A stretch of DNA of 64,000 nt from Phenylobacterium sp. LH3H17 (GTDB lineage: Bacteria > Pseudomonadota > Alphaproteobacteria > Caulobacterales > Caulobacteraceae): the NCBI RefSeq assembly GCF_024298925.1, contig NZ_CP101283.1, positions 806,001 through 870,000 on the forward strand, read 5' to 3'. A program made the translations under genes and the position numbers. This document shows positions 40,397 to 49,776 of the stretch, one piece after another. The notes under the pieces are model-generated. The model ran no database searches. It was given only the letters and a program-made list of their open reading frames with translations, and was not told the DNA's origin. Every line of letters starts with the position of its first letter. Positions within the stretch are counted from its first letter, which is position 1.

Positions 40397-40607
40397 AGTT
40401 CGCGGTGGGAAGCGTCGCGGCTGTCGCAGGGGGGAACGGGTCCGCAGCAACGCCAGTTCCGGTCAGGGATTGCGCCGATGCGCGGCGAAACGTCCTACCT
40501 AATCAGTCGTTTATTTCAGGTTGTGGGAATTTCCCCCGCAGCTCGCGGTCCGATTGCGGAACCCACCGGCGGGCCTATCTCTTCCTAGGATGCAGAGGAG
40601 CTTCGCC

Positions 40608-40766
40608 ATGAACCCGGAAGAGTCCGACCGCCCGGCCACGAAGCCCGTGCACGGCCACGTCGGCCCGACCACCCAGGCGGAGGACGGCGCACGTGAGGCT
40701 CCGGGCGTCCCGCCGGAGGACGCCGCCAGAATCGCCGAGCAGGCGTCCCGCGAGGAGGACGCCTGA
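40608..40766 (+). CDS. Small hydrophilic hypothetical protein (52 aa)
   Basis: ATG 40608 follows GAGGAG at good spacing. The 52-residue product is acidic, proline- and alanine-rich and probably disordered (GHVGPTTQAEDGAREAPG, PEDAARIAEQASREEDA), with no cysteines or membrane segment. Not recognised. Codon positions are strongly G/C-biased, consistent with a real gene but also with background. The entericidin gene follows on the opposite strand five bases beyond. Confidence 0.6.
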   Translation: MNPEESDRPATKPVHGHVGPTTQAEDGAREAPGVPPEDAARIAEQASREEDA

Positions 40767-40771
40767 GCCGG

Positions 40772-40909
40772 CTACTTCTTCATGTCGTTGGCGGTGTCGG
40801 TCACAGCGCGGCCCGCGGCCTGGGCGTCCTTGCCGACGCCGGCGACGGTGTTGCAGCCAGCGGTCAGCAGGGCGGCGGCCGCCAGGGCCAGGACGATGGT
40901 CTTGCGCAT
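40772..40909 (-). CDS. Entericidin A/B family small lipoprotein
   Basis: 45 aa from ATG 40909, preceded by AGGGGAG. RKTIVLALAAAALLTAGCNTVAGVGKDAQAAG is a lipoprotein signal with the lipobox LTAGC (Cys19), after which comes the entericidin pattern NTVAGVGKDxxxAGxAVTDTA. Entericidins are small envelope lipoproteins linked to stationary-phase or stress responses. It lies convergent to the 52-aa ORF and 93 bases before the lepA stop, on the same strand as lepA. Confidence 0.9.
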   Translation of the reverse strand: MRKTIVLALAAAALLTAGCNTVAGVGKDAQAAGRAVTDTANDMKK

Positions 40910-41002
40910 GTGTTTGCTCCCCTCGAAAGTCACGGCTTGATGCTCAAGCTTCCAGGCGGTTTTTAGGCGGCTTCGGGGCCGGGGGGCAACTGGGCTTCAA
41001 CC

Positions 41003-42808
41003 CTAGTCGGCATCCATCTTCAGCGCGGCGATGAAGGCTTCCTGCGGGATCTCGACCTTGCCGAACTGGCGCATGCGCTTCTTGCCGGCCTTCTGCTTGT
41101 CCAGCAGCTTGCGCTTGCGGCTGGCGTCGCCGCCGTAGCACTTGGCGGTCACGTCCTTGCGCAGGGCGCGGACGGTCTCGCGGGCGATGATGCGGCCGCC
41201 GATCGCCGCCTGGATCGGGATCTGGAACATGTGCGGACTGATCAGGTCCTTCATCTTCTCGACCATGCCGCGGCCTCTCGCCTCGGCGCGGTCGCGGTGG
41301 ACCAGCATGGAGAGGGCGTCCACCGGCTCGGCGTTGACCAGGATCGACATCTTCACCAGGTCGCCGGTCCGATAGCCCTCGATGGCGTAGTCGAAGGAGG
41401 CGTAGCCCTTGGAGACGCTCTTCAGCCGGTCGTAGAAGTCGAACACCACCTCGTTTAGCGGCAGGTCGTAGACCACCAGGGCGCGGGTCCCGACATAGGA
41501 GAGCTCGCGCTGCTCGCCGCGGCGGTCCTGGCAGAGCTTGATCACCGAGCCGAGATACTCGTCCGGCGTCAGGATCGTCGCCTTGATCCAGGGTTCTGCG
41601 ATGGTGGCGATCTTCACCGGGTCAGGCAGGTCGGCCGGGTTGTGCAGTTCCATCTCCGAGCCGTCGGTCAGGCCGATCTTGTAGACCACGCTGGGGGCGG
41701 TCGCGATCAGGTCGAGGTCGAACTCGCGGGAGAGCCGCTCCTGGATGATCTCCAGGTGCAGTAGCCCGAGGAACCCGCAGCGGAAGCCGAAGCCCAAGGC
41801 CGCGCTGGTCTCCATCTCGTAGGTGAAAGAGGCGTCGTTCAGGCGCAGTCGGCCGATGGCGGCGCGCAGGTCCTCGAAGTCGGCGGCGTCCACCGGGAAG
41901 AGGCCGCAGAACACTACCGACTGGGCCACGCGGAAACCGGGCAGGGCGGTCGCGGTCTGGCGCTTCTCGTCGGTGATGGTGTCGCCCACGGCGGCGTCGG
42001 CCACCTGCTTGATCTGGGCGGTGATGTAGCCGATCTCGCCGGGGCCGAGCTCGGCCACCTCGGTCTGCTTGGGCTTGAACACGCCGATCCGGTCCACCTG
42101 GTGGGTGACCCCGGCGTTCATCATCCGCACCTTCATGCCCGCCTTCAGCACGCCGTCCAGGACGCGCACCAGGACAACCACGCCGAGATACGGGTCGTAC
42201 CAGGCGTCGACCAGCAGGGCCTTCAGTGGCGCCTCGCGGTCGCCCTTGGGCGGCGGCAGGCGGGTGACCACGGCTTCCAGCACGTCGGCGATACCCTCGC
42301 CGGTCTTGGCCGAGCAGAGGATGGCCTCCGACGCATCGATGCCGATCACGTCCTCGATCTGCTGGCGGATGCGCTCGGGCTCGGCGGCCGGCAGGTCGAT
42401 CTTGTTGAGCACCGGGACGATCTCGTGATCGTTGTCGATAGCCTGGTAGACATTGGCCAGGGTCTGGGCCTCGACCCCCTGGCTGGCGTCCACCACCAGG
42501 ATCGAGCCCTCGCAGGCGGCGAGCGAACGGCTGACCTCATAGGCGAAGTCCACGTGGCCGGGGGTGTCCATCAGGTTCAGGACATAGGTCTCGCCGTCGC
42601 GGGCCTTGTAGTCGAGGCGGACCGTCTGGGCCTTGATGGTGATCCCGCGCTCGCGCTCGATCTCCATGTTGTCCAGGACCTGCTCGGTCATCTCACGCTT
42701 GGTGAGGCCGCCGGTCTCCTGGATCAGGCGATCGGACAGGGTCGATTTCCCGTGGTCAATGTGGGCCACGATGGAGAAGTTGCGGATGTGGGAGAGGGGC
42801 GTCGTCAT
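41003..42808 (-). CDS. lepA: Elongation factor 4 (LepA), ribosome back-translocation GTPase
   Basis: 601 aa, the normal LepA size. GTPase motifs: G1 AHIDHGKST near residue 16, G2/G3 with DTPGHVDF near 80, and G4 NKIDLP near 134. GNLQKPAKxxR-type C-terminal LepA domain is seen as [21 protein letters not shown], which sets it apart from EF-G. DxxVGDTIT and [12 protein letters not shown] fit the middle domains. The protein acts on stalled or mis-translocated ribosomes under stress. It starts at ATG 42808 and runs toward the entericidin gene; no lepB follows here. Divergent from the DUF1134 gene, with about 180 bases between. Confidence 0.97.
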   Translation of the reverse strand: MTTPLSHIRNFSIVAHIDHGKSTLSDRLIQETGGLTKREMTEQVLDNMEIERERGITIKAQTVRLDYKARDGETYVLNLMDTPGHVDFAYEVSRSLAACEGSILVVDASQGVEAQTLANVYQAIDNDHEIVPVLNKIDLPAAEPERIRQQIEDVIGIDASEAILCSAKTGEGIADVLEAVVTRLPPPKGDREAPLKALLVDAWYDPYLGVVVLVRVLDGVLKAGMKVRMMNAGVTHQVDRIGVFKPKQTEVAELGPGEIGYITAQIKQVADAAVGDTITDEKRQTATALPGFRVAQSVVFCGLFPVDAADFEDLRAAIGRLRLNDASFTYEMETSAALGFGFRCGFLGLLHLEIIQERLSREFDLDLIATAPSVVYKIGLTDGSEMELHNPADLPDPVKIATIAEPWIKATILTPDEYLGSVIKLCQDRRGEQRELSYVGTRALVVYDLPLNEVVFDFYDRLKSVSKGYASFDYAIEGYRTGDLVKMSILVNAEPVDALSMLVHRDRAEARGRGMVEKMKDLISPHMFQIPIQAAIGGRIIARETVRALRKDVTAKCYGGDASRKRKLLDKQKAGKKRMRQFGKVEIPQEAFIAALKMDAD

Positions 42809-42987
42809 TGTGGGCGGGCTTTAGCACATTCCGCGTCGGAGGCGAGACCGGCGCACTTTTTCGCCCCTCTGGGGGAGAGAGCAAGAAAGGGGCCGCGCGG
42901 CCATGGTTAATCCAACGTTAAGCCTGAGCGCCGCATTCATGCCGCTCGGGGATGGGAGGCTGCCCAAGCTCTAAAGGATACCGCGCC

Positions 42988-43599
42988 ATGGATCGCCGCA
43001 CGCTCATCGCTTCCAGCATCGCCACGCTCGCGAGCGCCGGCTGCGCCACCGCCCAACCGCGCGATCCCGCGGCCGGCCGCTCGCCTCCGCACGGCGGCGC
43101 CAACTATCCGCCGGCCGAGCCCTATACGCGCGAAGAGCTCGTCACCACCGCTTCGGACTTCCTGGGCGTGGCCGCGGAAGCTGCCGGCGGCGCCATCGAG
43201 CGGGTCTTCCAGGATAACGGTACGCCCACAGCCTATATCGCCGGCGAGGAAGCGGCTGGGGCGATCACGGTCGGGGCCCGTTATGGACGCGGCCTGCTCT
43301 ACATGAAGGGCAAGGAGCCGATGGAGGTCTTCTGGCAGGGCCCGTCGATTGGCTGGGACCTGGGCGGCAACGCCAGCCGGGTCTTCACCCTCTGCTACAA
43401 TCTCCAGTACCCGGAAGTGATCTTCCAGCGGTTCCCGGGCGTGGAGGGCGCGGCCTATCTGATCGCCGGCCTGGGCGTGAACTACCTGCGCTCCGACGAC
43501 ATCACCCTGGCGCCGATCCGCGCGGGCGTCGGTCTGCGGCTGGGCGCCAATGTCGGCTATCTCGGCTTTTCCCGCACCCGGCGGCTACTGCCCTTCTAG
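42988..43599 (+). CDS. eipA: DUF1134 (EipA-type) envelope protein
   Basis: Start ATG 42988 (AAGGA upstream) gives 203 aa; the open frame begins earlier without a site. The N-terminus has a signal with a possible lipobox-like LASAGC (Cys near residue 19). ELVTTASDFLGVAAEAAGGAIERVF and AYIAGEEAAGAITVGARYGRG then GKEPMEVFWQGPSIGWDLGGN are the conserved DUF1134 core, ending FSRTRRLLPF. The Brucella protein EipA of this family is periplasmic and important for envelope integrity, and homologues exist in Caulobacter. The symbol is given by family; orthology was not tested. Stop overlaps the hairpin at 43597. Confidence 0.8.
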   Translation: MDRRTLIASSIATLASAGCATAQPRDPAAGRSPPHGGANYPPAEPYTREELVTTASDFLGVAAEAAGGAIERVFQDNGTPTAYIAGEEAAGAITVGARYGRGLLYMKGKEPMEVFWQGPSIGWDLGGNASRVFTLCYNLQYPEVIFQRFPGVEGAAYLIAGLGVNYLRSDDITLAPIRAGVGLRLGANVGYLGFSRTRRLLPF

Positions 43600-43648
43600 A
43601 GCGTGACAGCCTGAAGTGGACGCCGGTTCAGGCGGCCGTCACGCTCTA
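43597..43648. terminator. Hairpin beginning at the DUF1134 stop codon
   Basis: TAGAGCGTGAC (43597-43607) pairs with GTCACGCTCTA (43638-43648), and inner CCTGAA/TTCAGG pairs inside. It includes the TAG stop of the DUF1134 gene. With the second hairpin at 43662-43709 it lies between convergent genes and may end transcription from both sides. A T-run is absent, so termination is an inference. Confidence 0.6.
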
Positions 43649-43661
43649 AGCATTTTAAGAC

Positions 43662-43709
43662 AGACCCTTTTCATCCGGTCAGATGATTCCTTCTGACCGG
43701 AAAGGGTCT
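43662..43709. terminator. Second hairpin, overlapping the end of the VOC gene
   Basis: AGACCCTTT (43662-43670) pairs with AAAGGGTCT (43701-43709), and CCGGTCAGA (43675-43683) with TCTGACCGG (43692-43700), with a small unpaired TCAT. The outer right arm reaches into the TAG stop of the glyoxalase-fold gene (43708). Likely a bidirectional terminator or dispersed palindromic element. Confidence 0.6.
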
Positions 43710-44160
43710 AGCGTTCATCGAGGCTTGCCCCGACCCGCTGCGTGGCCGTGTCGAACAGGCCGCGCCCCGGGACGTGGTTGAGCTCGAGGCGGACCCCGTC
43801 GGGATCCTCGAACAGCACCGCGTAGTAGCCCGGCGCCCAGGGTTCATCCTGCGGCGGGTGGACGATCTTCGCCCCTATGGTGACGAGGAAGGCGTGCAGC
43901 TCATCGACGTCGGCGCGCTCGCGGGCGCGCCAGCAGTGGTGATGCAGGCCCACTCTGTACTGCTCGAACCGCGCGCCGGCATGCTCGGGATCGGGACGGC
44001 GGACGCCGAACCCCGTGCGGCCGCCGACGCAGTAATAGGTGTCGATGCTGTCGGCCACCTCGCGCAGGCCGAGGAAGGGCAAGAGCCGGCGATAGAAGGC
44101 CACGGACGCCTCGAAATCGCCCGCGGTGATGAAGGTGTGCGCGACGCCGTTGATCTCCAT
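43708..44160 (-). CDS. VOC (glyoxalase/bleomycin resistance) family protein
   Basis: 150 aa from ATG 44160. A single VOC module pair: GVAHTFITAGDFEASVAFYRR at the start with the first metal His, HHHCWRARERADVDELHAFLV in the middle, then YYAVLFEDPDGVRLELNHV with the metal-binding Glu near the end. This arrangement is typical of metal-dependent dioxygenases, glyoxalase I-like proteins or fosfomycin-type enzymes; which one is not evident. It stands alone between the hairpins and the repeat-containing spacer before pheT. No other informative neighbour. Confidence 0.88.
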   Translation of the reverse strand: MEINGVAHTFITAGDFEASVAFYRRLLPFLGLREVADSIDTYYCVGGRTGFGVRRPDPEHAGARFEQYRVGLHHHCWRARERADVDELHAFLVTIGAKIVHPPQDEPWAPGYYAVLFEDPDGVRLELNHVPGRGLFDTATQRVGASLDER

Positions 44161-44217
44161 GGGCGGCAGGAGGCCATGGTGACGTCGGCGGAAGTCAAAT
44201 GGCGGGGTTGGCGGGCC

Positions 44218-44267
44218 TCAGCCCCCTCCGTCACGTCGCCGAAGAGGGCGACGCGCCACCTCCCCCA
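44218..44267. repeat. Dispersed 50-bp repeat, copy A
   Basis: This 50-base tract is identical, base for base, to 58632-58681 (copy B). It lies between the VOC gene start and the pheT stop. A gggggaggatct sequence follows it in both copies at slightly different distances. It is likely one half of a larger palindromic element seen whole around copy B. Confidence 0.85.
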
Positions 44268-44328
44268 AACCGCGCTGCGCGCTGGGGGAGGATCTAGCCT
44301 CGTTCCCGACGTCACCCCTTGCGGAGAA

Positions 44329-46761
44329 CTACCCCCGCAGCCTGGCCCCGACCGCCTTTTCCGCCGCGGCGACGACCTTGGCCGAGAGGGTCTCGATCTC
44401 GGCGTCGGTGAGGGTCTTTTCCCGGGGCTGGAGGGTGACCTCCACGGCCACCGACTTCGAGCCCTCCGGCACGCCTGGGCCTTGATAGACGTCGAACACC
44501 CGCGCGCCTGAGATCAGCGCCTTGTCGACCCCTGCCACGGCGCGCACCAGGTCTCCCGCCGCCCTGTCGGCGTCCACCACGAAGGCGAAGTCGCGCGACA
44601 GCGGCATCAGGGGCGAGAGCTCCAGGGCCGGCTTGGACTTGGCGGCCTTCTTCTTCGGCTCAGGGATGGAATCGACGACCAGCTCGAAGCCGTACATCGG
44701 GCCCTCGGCGTCCAGCGCCTTGATGATGCGCGGGTGCAGCTCGCCGAACTCGACCAGGGTCGACTTGCCCAGCCGCAGGGCGGCCGAGCGGCCGGGGTGC
44801 CACCAGTCCGACAGGCCGCCTTGGACCACCTGCAGCGAAGCCACGGGCGCGCCAAGGTCGTCCAGCAGGCTGAGGAGATCGGCCTTGAGTTCGAACAACG
44901 GATCGGCGGCCACGCCGTCCCAGCGCCGCGGCGGATGTGGCGCGACGACGGCGGCGATGCTGGTCACCTGGTCGGCCGGCTGGTCGCCCATGTAGAACGG
45001 GCCGATCTCGAACAAGGCCACGTCGGCGAAACCGCGCCGGGCGTTGCGTCCCGCCGCCTCGATCAGGTTGGGCAGGATCGAGGGCCGCATGCAGTCCAGG
45101 TCGGCGGCGATGGGGTTGGTCAACACCAGCGCATCGGCCCCGCCACCGAACAGGCGGGCGGTCTCGCGCTTGCAGAAACTCCAGGTGACGGCCTCGGCAT
45201 AGCCCTTGGCGGCCATGGCCCGGCGGCCGGCGCGCAGGCGGGCCTGGCGCACGGTCAGCACGCCGCCGGCCGGCTTGGCCATCTCGGGCAGGGGCAGGGC
45301 GGGCAGGGCGTCATAGCCCTCGATCCGCGCCACCTCCTCGACCAGGTCGGCCTTGCCCTCCACGTCGCGCCGCCAGGACGGCGGGAAGACCAGGTCGGCC
45401 TCCTGGTGGAAGCCGAGATCGCGCAGGATGTCGTCGATACGCTGGGGTTGAAGCTCAAGGCCCGAAAGTTGCTTTACGTAGGCGCGGTCGAAGGCGATCG
45501 GCGCCGGCGGAGGCAGGGCTTCGCCGGCCACGACGATCTCCGAGGCCTCGCCGCCGCAGAGCTCAAGAATCAGCCGGGTGGCCAGCTCGATGCCGGGAAC
45601 CAGGCTCTCGGGGTCCACGCCGCGGGCGAAGCGGTACTGGGCGTCGGAATTGATCCCGGTCGTACGCCCGGTCTGGGCGGTGCGGATCGGGTCGAACCAG
45701 GCGGCCTCGAGGAAGACCTCGGTGGTGGCCTCCGAGCAGCCGGTGGAGGTCCCGCCCATGATCCCGCCCAGGCCGATCGGACGCTTGCCGTCGGCGTCGG
45801 CGATGACGCTCATCTCAGGCGTGATGTCGTAGGTCTTGCCGTCGAGCGCGATCAGTTGCTCGTCGCTATGGGCGGTCGGTGTCGGATGGTCGGCGGAGAC
45901 TTCGCCACCGGTCCCCCGCCGGCCGAGCCGCGCCTCGATCACGTCGCCGACCATCAGGGCGCGGTCATAGACGTGCAGCGGCCGGGCGCGGTCGTAGGTG
46001 ATCAGGTTGGTGACGTCGACCAGGGCGTTGATCGGCCGCAGGCCGATGGAAATCAGCCGCTGCTGCAGCCAGGCCGGCGACGGCCCGTTCCTGACGCCGC
46101 GGATCAGCCGGCCGGCGAACTGCGGGCAGGCGTCCGAGCCGTCCAGGCGGATGGCGACGGGGCAGGGGAACTTGCCGGGGACCGGCTCGACGCCGACGTC
46201 CTTCAGCACGCCCAGGCCCGCGGCGGCCAGGTCGCGGGCGATGCCCACCACGCCCAGCCAGTCCGGCCGATTGGGGGTGACCTCGAAATCGATGACCGCT
46301 TCCAGCCCCAGCGCCTGCGCGGCCGGGGTGCCGACGGCCAGGTCGTCCGAAAGCTCCATGATCCCGTCGGACTCGCTGGCGGTCTCCAGCTCCGCGGCCG
46401 AGCAGAGCATGCCATTGGAAACCACGCCGCGCACGGGACGCGCCTCCAGCGTGATTCCCGAGCCGGGCACATAGGCGCCCAGCGGCGCATAGATGGTGGT
46501 CAGGCCGGGCCGGGCGTTCGGGGCCCCGCAGACGATCTCCTTGCGGCCGTCGACGGTGTCGACCTGGCAGACGCGCAGGCGGTCGGCGTTGGGGTGCTGG
46601 ACCGCCTCGACGACCTTGGCCACCGAGAAGGCGGCGAGCTTGGCCGCGGGATCGTTCACGTGCTCGACCTCGAGGCCGGCCATGGTCATGGCCTCGACCA
46701 CCTCGGCGGCCGTCGCGTTGGTCTCGAGGTGCTGCTTGAGCCAGGAGAGGGTGAATTTCAT
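44329..46761 (-). CDS. pheT: Phenylalanyl-tRNA synthetase beta subunit
   Basis: Start ATG 46761 ([11 protein letters not shown]) gives 810 aa; the longer frame passes through the cupin gene. Domain order: EMAP/OB-fold tRNA-binding domain near 40-150 ([20 protein letters not shown]), B3/B4 editing domain from about 210-400, B5 with the DNA-binding-like fold near 400-480, and the FDX-ACB anticodon-binding domain at the C-terminus ([19 protein letters not shown], with [19 protein letters not shown]). It pairs with PheS to form the alpha2beta2 enzyme. It is two bases from the cupin gene, with pheS just before that. The essential catalytic residues lie in PheS. Confidence 0.97.
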   Translation of the reverse strand: MKFTLSWLKQHLETNATAAEVVEAMTMAGLEVEHVNDPAAKLAAFSVAKVVEAVQHPNADRLRVCQVDTVDGRKEIVCGAPNARPGLTTIYAPLGAYVPGSGITLEARPVRGVVSNGMLCSAAELETASESDGIMELSDDLAVGTPAAQALGLEAVIDFEVTPNRPDWLGVVGIARDLAAAGLGVLKDVGVEPVPGKFPCPVAIRLDGSDACPQFAGRLIRGVRNGPSPAWLQQRLISIGLRPINALVDVTNLITYDRARPLHVYDRALMVGDVIEARLGRRGTGGEVSADHPTPTAHSDEQLIALDGKTYDITPEMSVIADADGKRPIGLGGIMGGTSTGCSEATTEVFLEAAWFDPIRTAQTGRTTGINSDAQYRFARGVDPESLVPGIELATRLILELCGGEASEIVVAGEALPPPAPIAFDRAYVKQLSGLELQPQRIDDILRDLGFHQEADLVFPPSWRRDVEGKADLVEEVARIEGYDALPALPLPEMAKPAGGVLTVRQARLRAGRRAMAAKGYAEAVTWSFCKRETARLFGGGADALVLTNPIAADLDCMRPSILPNLIEAAGRNARRGFADVALFEIGPFYMGDQPADQVTSIAAVVAPHPPRRWDGVAADPLFELKADLLSLLDDLGAPVASLQVVQGGLSDWWHPGRSAALRLGKSTLVEFGELHPRIIKALDAEGPMYGFELVVDSIPEPKKKAAKSKPALELSPLMPLSRDFAFVVDADRAAGDLVRAVAGVDKALISGARVFDVYQGPGVPEGSKSVAVEVTLQPREKTLTDAEIETLSAKVVAAAEKAVGARLRG

Positions 46762-46763
46762 GG

Positions 46764-47096
46764 TCAGTCCACGATGAACAGCTGGGCGCCGGCGGCGGAA
46801 GAGGAGCGGTGCGCCGGGTCGCCGAAATCCGAGACCCGATAGCTCATGCCGGCGGTGAGTTTGAAACGGCGGCCGTCCTTGAGTTCGGTGTCGAGTTCGC
46901 CGTCGATGACGAAGAGGATGTGCCCACGGTCGCACCAGTGGTCGGCCAGATAGCCGGGGCTGTAGTCCACGCGGCGAATCCGGACATCGCCCATGGTCAG
47001 GGTCCGCCAGGTGGCGTGACCGGTCTCGCCGGGGTGCTGGACGGGTTCGATCGCCGACCAGTCGGTGGTGGCGAAGGCGCTGGTCGGCAGCTGCAT
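46764..47096 (-). CDS. DHCW-motif cupin-fold protein between pheS and pheT
   Basis: 110 aa from ATG 47096, which overlaps the pheS stop by one base (TGATG); the stop is two bases before phe[29 protein letters not shown] is the DHCW cupin hallmark, [20 protein letters not shown] is the second cupin motif, and [14 protein letters not shown] closes it. Such small cupins bind metal or sugar-like ligands, with no known function. Its position inside the pheST unit makes all three genes co-expressed. Its placement between synthetase subunits is uncommon. Confidence 0.88.
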   Translation of the reverse strand: MQLPTSAFATTDWSAIEPVQHPGETGHATWRTLTMGDVRIRRVDYSPGYLADHWCDRGHILFVIDGELDTELKDGRRFKLTAGMSYRVSDFGDPAHRSSSAAGAQLFIVD

Positions 47097-48205
47097 CAGC
47101 TCAGCCCCGTGGCCGGGTTCGGCGCCGCATAGGGACTGAAGCCGTAGTGCTCCAGCCAGCGGACGTCGCTGGCGAACATGTCGCGCAGGTCGGGCATGCC
47201 GTATTTCAGCACCCCCAGCCGGTCGACGCCGCAGCCGAAGGCGAAACCCTGCCAGACGTCGGGATCGAGACCGACATTGCGCAGCACGTTGGGATGAACC
47301 ATTCCGCAGCCGAGGATCTCCAGCCAGTCGGAGCCCTGGCCGATCTTCACCTCACCGCCGGAGCGGTCGCACTGGACGTCCATCTCGGCGCTGGGCTCGG
47401 TGAACGGGAAGTGGTGCGGACGGAAGCGGGTGACCACGTCCGGGGTCTCGAAGAACCGGCCGAGGAAGGTCTCGAGCGTCCACTTCAGGTGGCCCATGTG
47501 GATGGCGCGGTCGATGACCAGACCCTCGATCTGGTGGAACATCGGGGTGTGGGTCTGGTCCGAGTCCTTGCGGAAGGTCCGGCCAGGCACGATGACGCGG
47601 ATCGGCGGCTCCTGGCCGTTGGCCACCCAGGAGGGGAGCTGCTCGTTGACCCGGTGCATGACGCGCACCTGGACGGGGCTGGTATGGGTGCGCAGCACCT
47701 TGCGCTCGCCGTTCGCGTCCTCGGGCAGGAAGAACGTGTCGTGCATCTCCCGCGCCGGGTGCTTGGGCGGGAAGTTGAGCGCCGTGAAGTTGTTGAAGTC
47801 GGTCTCGATGTCCGGCCCCTCGGCCACCGAGAAGCCCATCTCGGCGAAGACGGCGATCATCTCGTCCATCACCTGCATGGTGGGGTGGACGCTGCCCTTG
47901 CGCCGCGGCGGGGCGGGCAGGGTGAGGTCGACCCGCTCAGCGGCGAGCTTGGCGTCCAGCTCGGCGGCCTCCAGGCCGGCCTTGCGCGCGGCGATGGCGG
48001 ACTGCACGCGGTCGCGCAGGCCGTTGATCAACGGCCCGCGTTCGCGGCGCTCGTCGGGGCTCATCGAGCCCAGGGACTTGAGCAGCTCGGAGATCGAGCC
48101 GGACTTTCCGAGGGCGGCGACGCGGATGGTTTCGAGGGCCTGGAGGTCGGACGCGCCGGCGACGGCGGCCGAGAGCTCGGCTTCCAATTGGGTGAGATCG
48201 GTCAT
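47096..48205 (-). CDS. pheS: Phenylalanyl-tRNA synthetase alpha subunit
   Basis: 369 aa from ATG 48205. N-terminal coiled coil (residues 1-90, typical tRNA-binding arm) then the class II core: motif 1 around [33 protein letters not shown] near 155, motif 2 [12 protein letters not shown] and [38 protein letters not shown], and motif 3 [17 protein letters not shown]-type, here [15 protein letters not shown], with [15 protein letters not shown]. It charges tRNA-Phe with PheT. Upstream, rplT-rpmI lie 116 bases away with a terminator between, so pheST probably has its own promoter or partial read-through. The stop overlaps the cupin start. Confidence 0.97.
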   Translation of the reverse strand: MTDLTQLEAELSAAVAGASDLQALETIRVAALGKSGSISELLKSLGSMSPDERRERGPLINGLRDRVQSAIAARKAGLEAAELDAKLAAERVDLTLPAPPRRKGSVHPTMQVMDEMIAVFAEMGFSVAEGPDIETDFNNFTALNFPPKHPAREMHDTFFLPEDANGERKVLRTHTSPVQVRVMHRVNEQLPSWVANGQEPPIRVIVPGRTFRKDSDQTHTPMFHQIEGLVIDRAIHMGHLKWTLETFLGRFFETPDVVTRFRPHHFPFTEPSAEMDVQCDRSGGEVKIGQGSDWLEILGCGMVHPNVLRNVGLDPDVWQGFAFGCGVDRLGVLKYGMPDLRDMFASDVRWLEHYGFSPYAAPNPATGLS

Positions 48206-48251
48206 GACACGGCTGCTTTAGAGGGAGCGTCGAGTTGCGGGAAGAGGGCAG

Positions 48252-48288
48252 CAAAAAGCCCTCCGGCGGATCACGCCGAAGGGCTCTT
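48252..48288 (-). terminator. Rho-independent terminator downstream of rplT
   Basis: On the minus strand AGCCCTTCGGCG, loop TGATC, CGCCGGAGGGCT followed by TTTTT form a classic GC stem with one or two mismatches and a U-tract. It lies 34 bases after the rplT stop (48322) and before pheS, so it should end or attenuate rpmI-rplT transcription ahead of pheST. Confidence 0.8.
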
Positions 48289-48321
48289 GAATGCTTGCGG
48301 AGCCGAAGCTCCCAAACGACC

Positions 48322-48678
48322 TCAAGCCAGCGCGGCGTGAACCTTGTCGGCGATGGCCTTGAAGCCGATCGGGTCGTTGCCCGCGATATCCGCGAGGACC
48401 TTGCGGTCGATTTCGATCCCGGCCAGATCCAGGCCGTGGATAAATCGGGCGTAGGTCAGGCCCTCGATGCGGGCCGCGGCGTTGATCCGCTGGATCCACA
48501 GGGAGCGGAAGTTGCGCTTGCGGACCTTGCGGTCGCGGTAGGCGTACTGGCCGGCCTTGTCCACCGCGGCCTTGGCCGTGCGGATGGTGTTCTTGCGGCG
48601 GCCGTAGAAGCCCTTGGCCTGCTCAAGGACCTTCTTGTGTTTGGCGTGGGCGGTGACGCCCCTTTTAACGCGAGCCAT
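48322..48678 (-). CDS. rplT: 50S ribosomal protein L20
   Basis: 118 aa from ATG 48678, the standard L20 length. [24 protein letters not shown] is the conserved start (the RKxRRKxFRxLWIxRIN core appears as [19 protein letters not shown]), followed by [31 protein letters not shown]. It binds 23S rRNA early in 50S assembly and in many bacteria represses the rpmI-rplT transcript. It follows rpmI by 15 bases. Confidence 0.98.
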   Translation of the reverse strand: MARVKRGVTAHAKHKKVLEQAKGFYGRRKNTIRTAKAAVDKAGQYAYRDRKVRKRNFRSLWIQRINAAARIEGLTYARFIHGLDLAGIEIDRKVLADIAGNDPIGFKAIADKVHAALA

Positions 48679-48693
48679 CTGTCAGCGCTCCTC

Positions 48694-48894
48694 TTACAAT
48701 CCGTAGGGCAGGTAGGATTTGATCGTCTTCGAGTCCGAAGCGCTCATCACCTTGGTGCCGCGATTTTGACGGATGTACTTGGCGCTGTGGCTGATCAGCC
48801 GGTGGCGCTTGCCCGCGACGCCGGCCTTGATCTTGCCGGTCGCGGTCAGTTTGAAGCGCTTCTTCGCGCCTGACTTGGTCTTCAGTTTGGGCAT
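48694..48894 (-). CDS. rpmI: 50S ribosomal protein L35
   Basis: 66 aa from ATG 48894. [23 protein letters not shown] and [18 protein letters not shown] are the L35 signature, with a basic start and the short LPYGL end. It is the first gene of the rpmI-rplT pair, with a candidate promoter about 90-120 bases upstream. In many bacteria it directly follows infC; here infC lies about 4.7 kb away, beyond divergent and same-strand genes. Confidence 0.98.
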   Translation of the reverse strand: MPKLKTKSGAKKRFKLTATGKIKAGVAGKRHRLISHSAKYIRQNRGTKVMSASDSKTIKSYLPYGL

Positions 48895-48984
48895 TTCACT
48901 TGCGGTACCCTAAGGGCCCGTCCTCTGGCGTATTGATGAGCCGCCCTGGCATGCCTTTTGGCCAGACGACTCCGAAGAGCGGGG

Positions 48985-49013
48985 CAAATACGCGAAAGGG
49001 TGAGGGAAGGCAA
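48985..49013 (-). promoter_or_regulatory. Candidate promoter of rpmI-rplT
   Basis: Minus-strand TTGCCT (complement of 49008-49013) and TATTTG (complement of 48985-48990) are 17 bases apart, an ideal sigma70-type spacing. Transcription would start near 48978 and give an 80-85 base leader before rpmI, which could hold an L20-type control site. It supports rpmI-rplT being independent of infC here. Motif match only. Confidence 0.5.
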
Positions 49014-49086
49014 GGGTTTGGTGTCCTTGCGTTCGCCGCCGGACGGCATGGGTTATAGAGGCCTGGCACGCGGGAGCGACCTTTCG

Positions 49087-49776
49087 ATGAGTTCCGATCG
49101 TTCGAAAAGCCTGCTGGGCGCCTTCAGGGCGCGACCACGCCTGATGGGGGCCTTCCTCTTCGGCCTCGTGGTGGGTCTCGCTTGCGGCGCGGCGCCCGCC
49201 GGCCCGGACCCGGTCACCGCCGGGGTCATCGGCTGGACGGCCACCTGCCTCAGCTTCATCGCGGCCAGCCTGCACATGATGTGGGGCGCGCCCCCAGCCC
49301 GGATTCGCGCTGTGGCGGCCACCCAGGATCAGGGCCAGGCGGTGATCCTGGGGTTAGTGATCCTCGCCACCGCCGCCAGCATCGGGGTGATCGCCGCCGA
49401 ACTCTCGGCCGCCAGCGCCGAGTCGGGGCTGATGAAGGGGCTGCGGGTGGCCCTGGTGTTCGCCACCGTGGCGGCGTCCTGGTTCCTGGTGCAGATCGTC
49501 TTCGCCCTGCACTACGCCCACGAGTTCTACGCCCCGGACGACAGGGCCGGGGCGGACGCCGGCGGCTTGCTGTTCCCGGGCGGCGAGGCCCCCGACTACT
49601 GGGATTTCCTGCATTTCTCGCTGGTGATCGGCGTGGCGTGCCAGACGGCGGACATCGCTTTCACCTCGAAGGCCCTGCGACGGGTCGGCGGCCTGCATGG
49701 CCTTGTGGCCTTCGTCTTCAACACGGTGGTGGTGGCCCTGACCATCAACCTGCTGGCCGGGCTCTTCGCCCGCTAG
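49087..49776 (+). CDS. DUF1345 family membrane protein
   Basis: Start ATG 49087 gives 229 aa; the frame continues upstream over the rpmI promoter. Membrane helices: LMGAFLFGLVVGLACGAAP, AGVIGWTATCLSFIAASLHMMW, AVILGLVILATAASIGVIAAEL, VALVFATVAASWFLVQIVFALHYAHEFY and VAFVFNTVVVALTINLLAGLF. The HYAHEFY followed by PDYWDFLHFSLVIGVACQTADI is the DUF1345 motif. Function unknown; cytoplasmic membrane. It ends tail to tail with the MFS gene at 49773 (four bases). Confidence 0.88.
   Translation: MSSDRSKSLLGAFRARPRLMGAFLFGLVVGLACGAAPAGPDPVTAGVIGWTATCLSFIAASLHMMWGAPPARIRAVAATQDQGQAVILGLVILATAASIGVIAAELSAASAESGLMKGLRVALVFATVAASWFLVQIVFALHYAHEFYAPDDRAGADAGGLLFPGGEAPDYWDFLHFSLVIGVACQTADIAFTSKALRRVGGLHGLVAFVFNTVVVALTINLLAGLFAR

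Noticed and set aside
44734-46842. 702-codon open frame opposite pheT
   Set aside because: Antisense to an essential, fully conserved gene; composition is that of a high-GC shadow.
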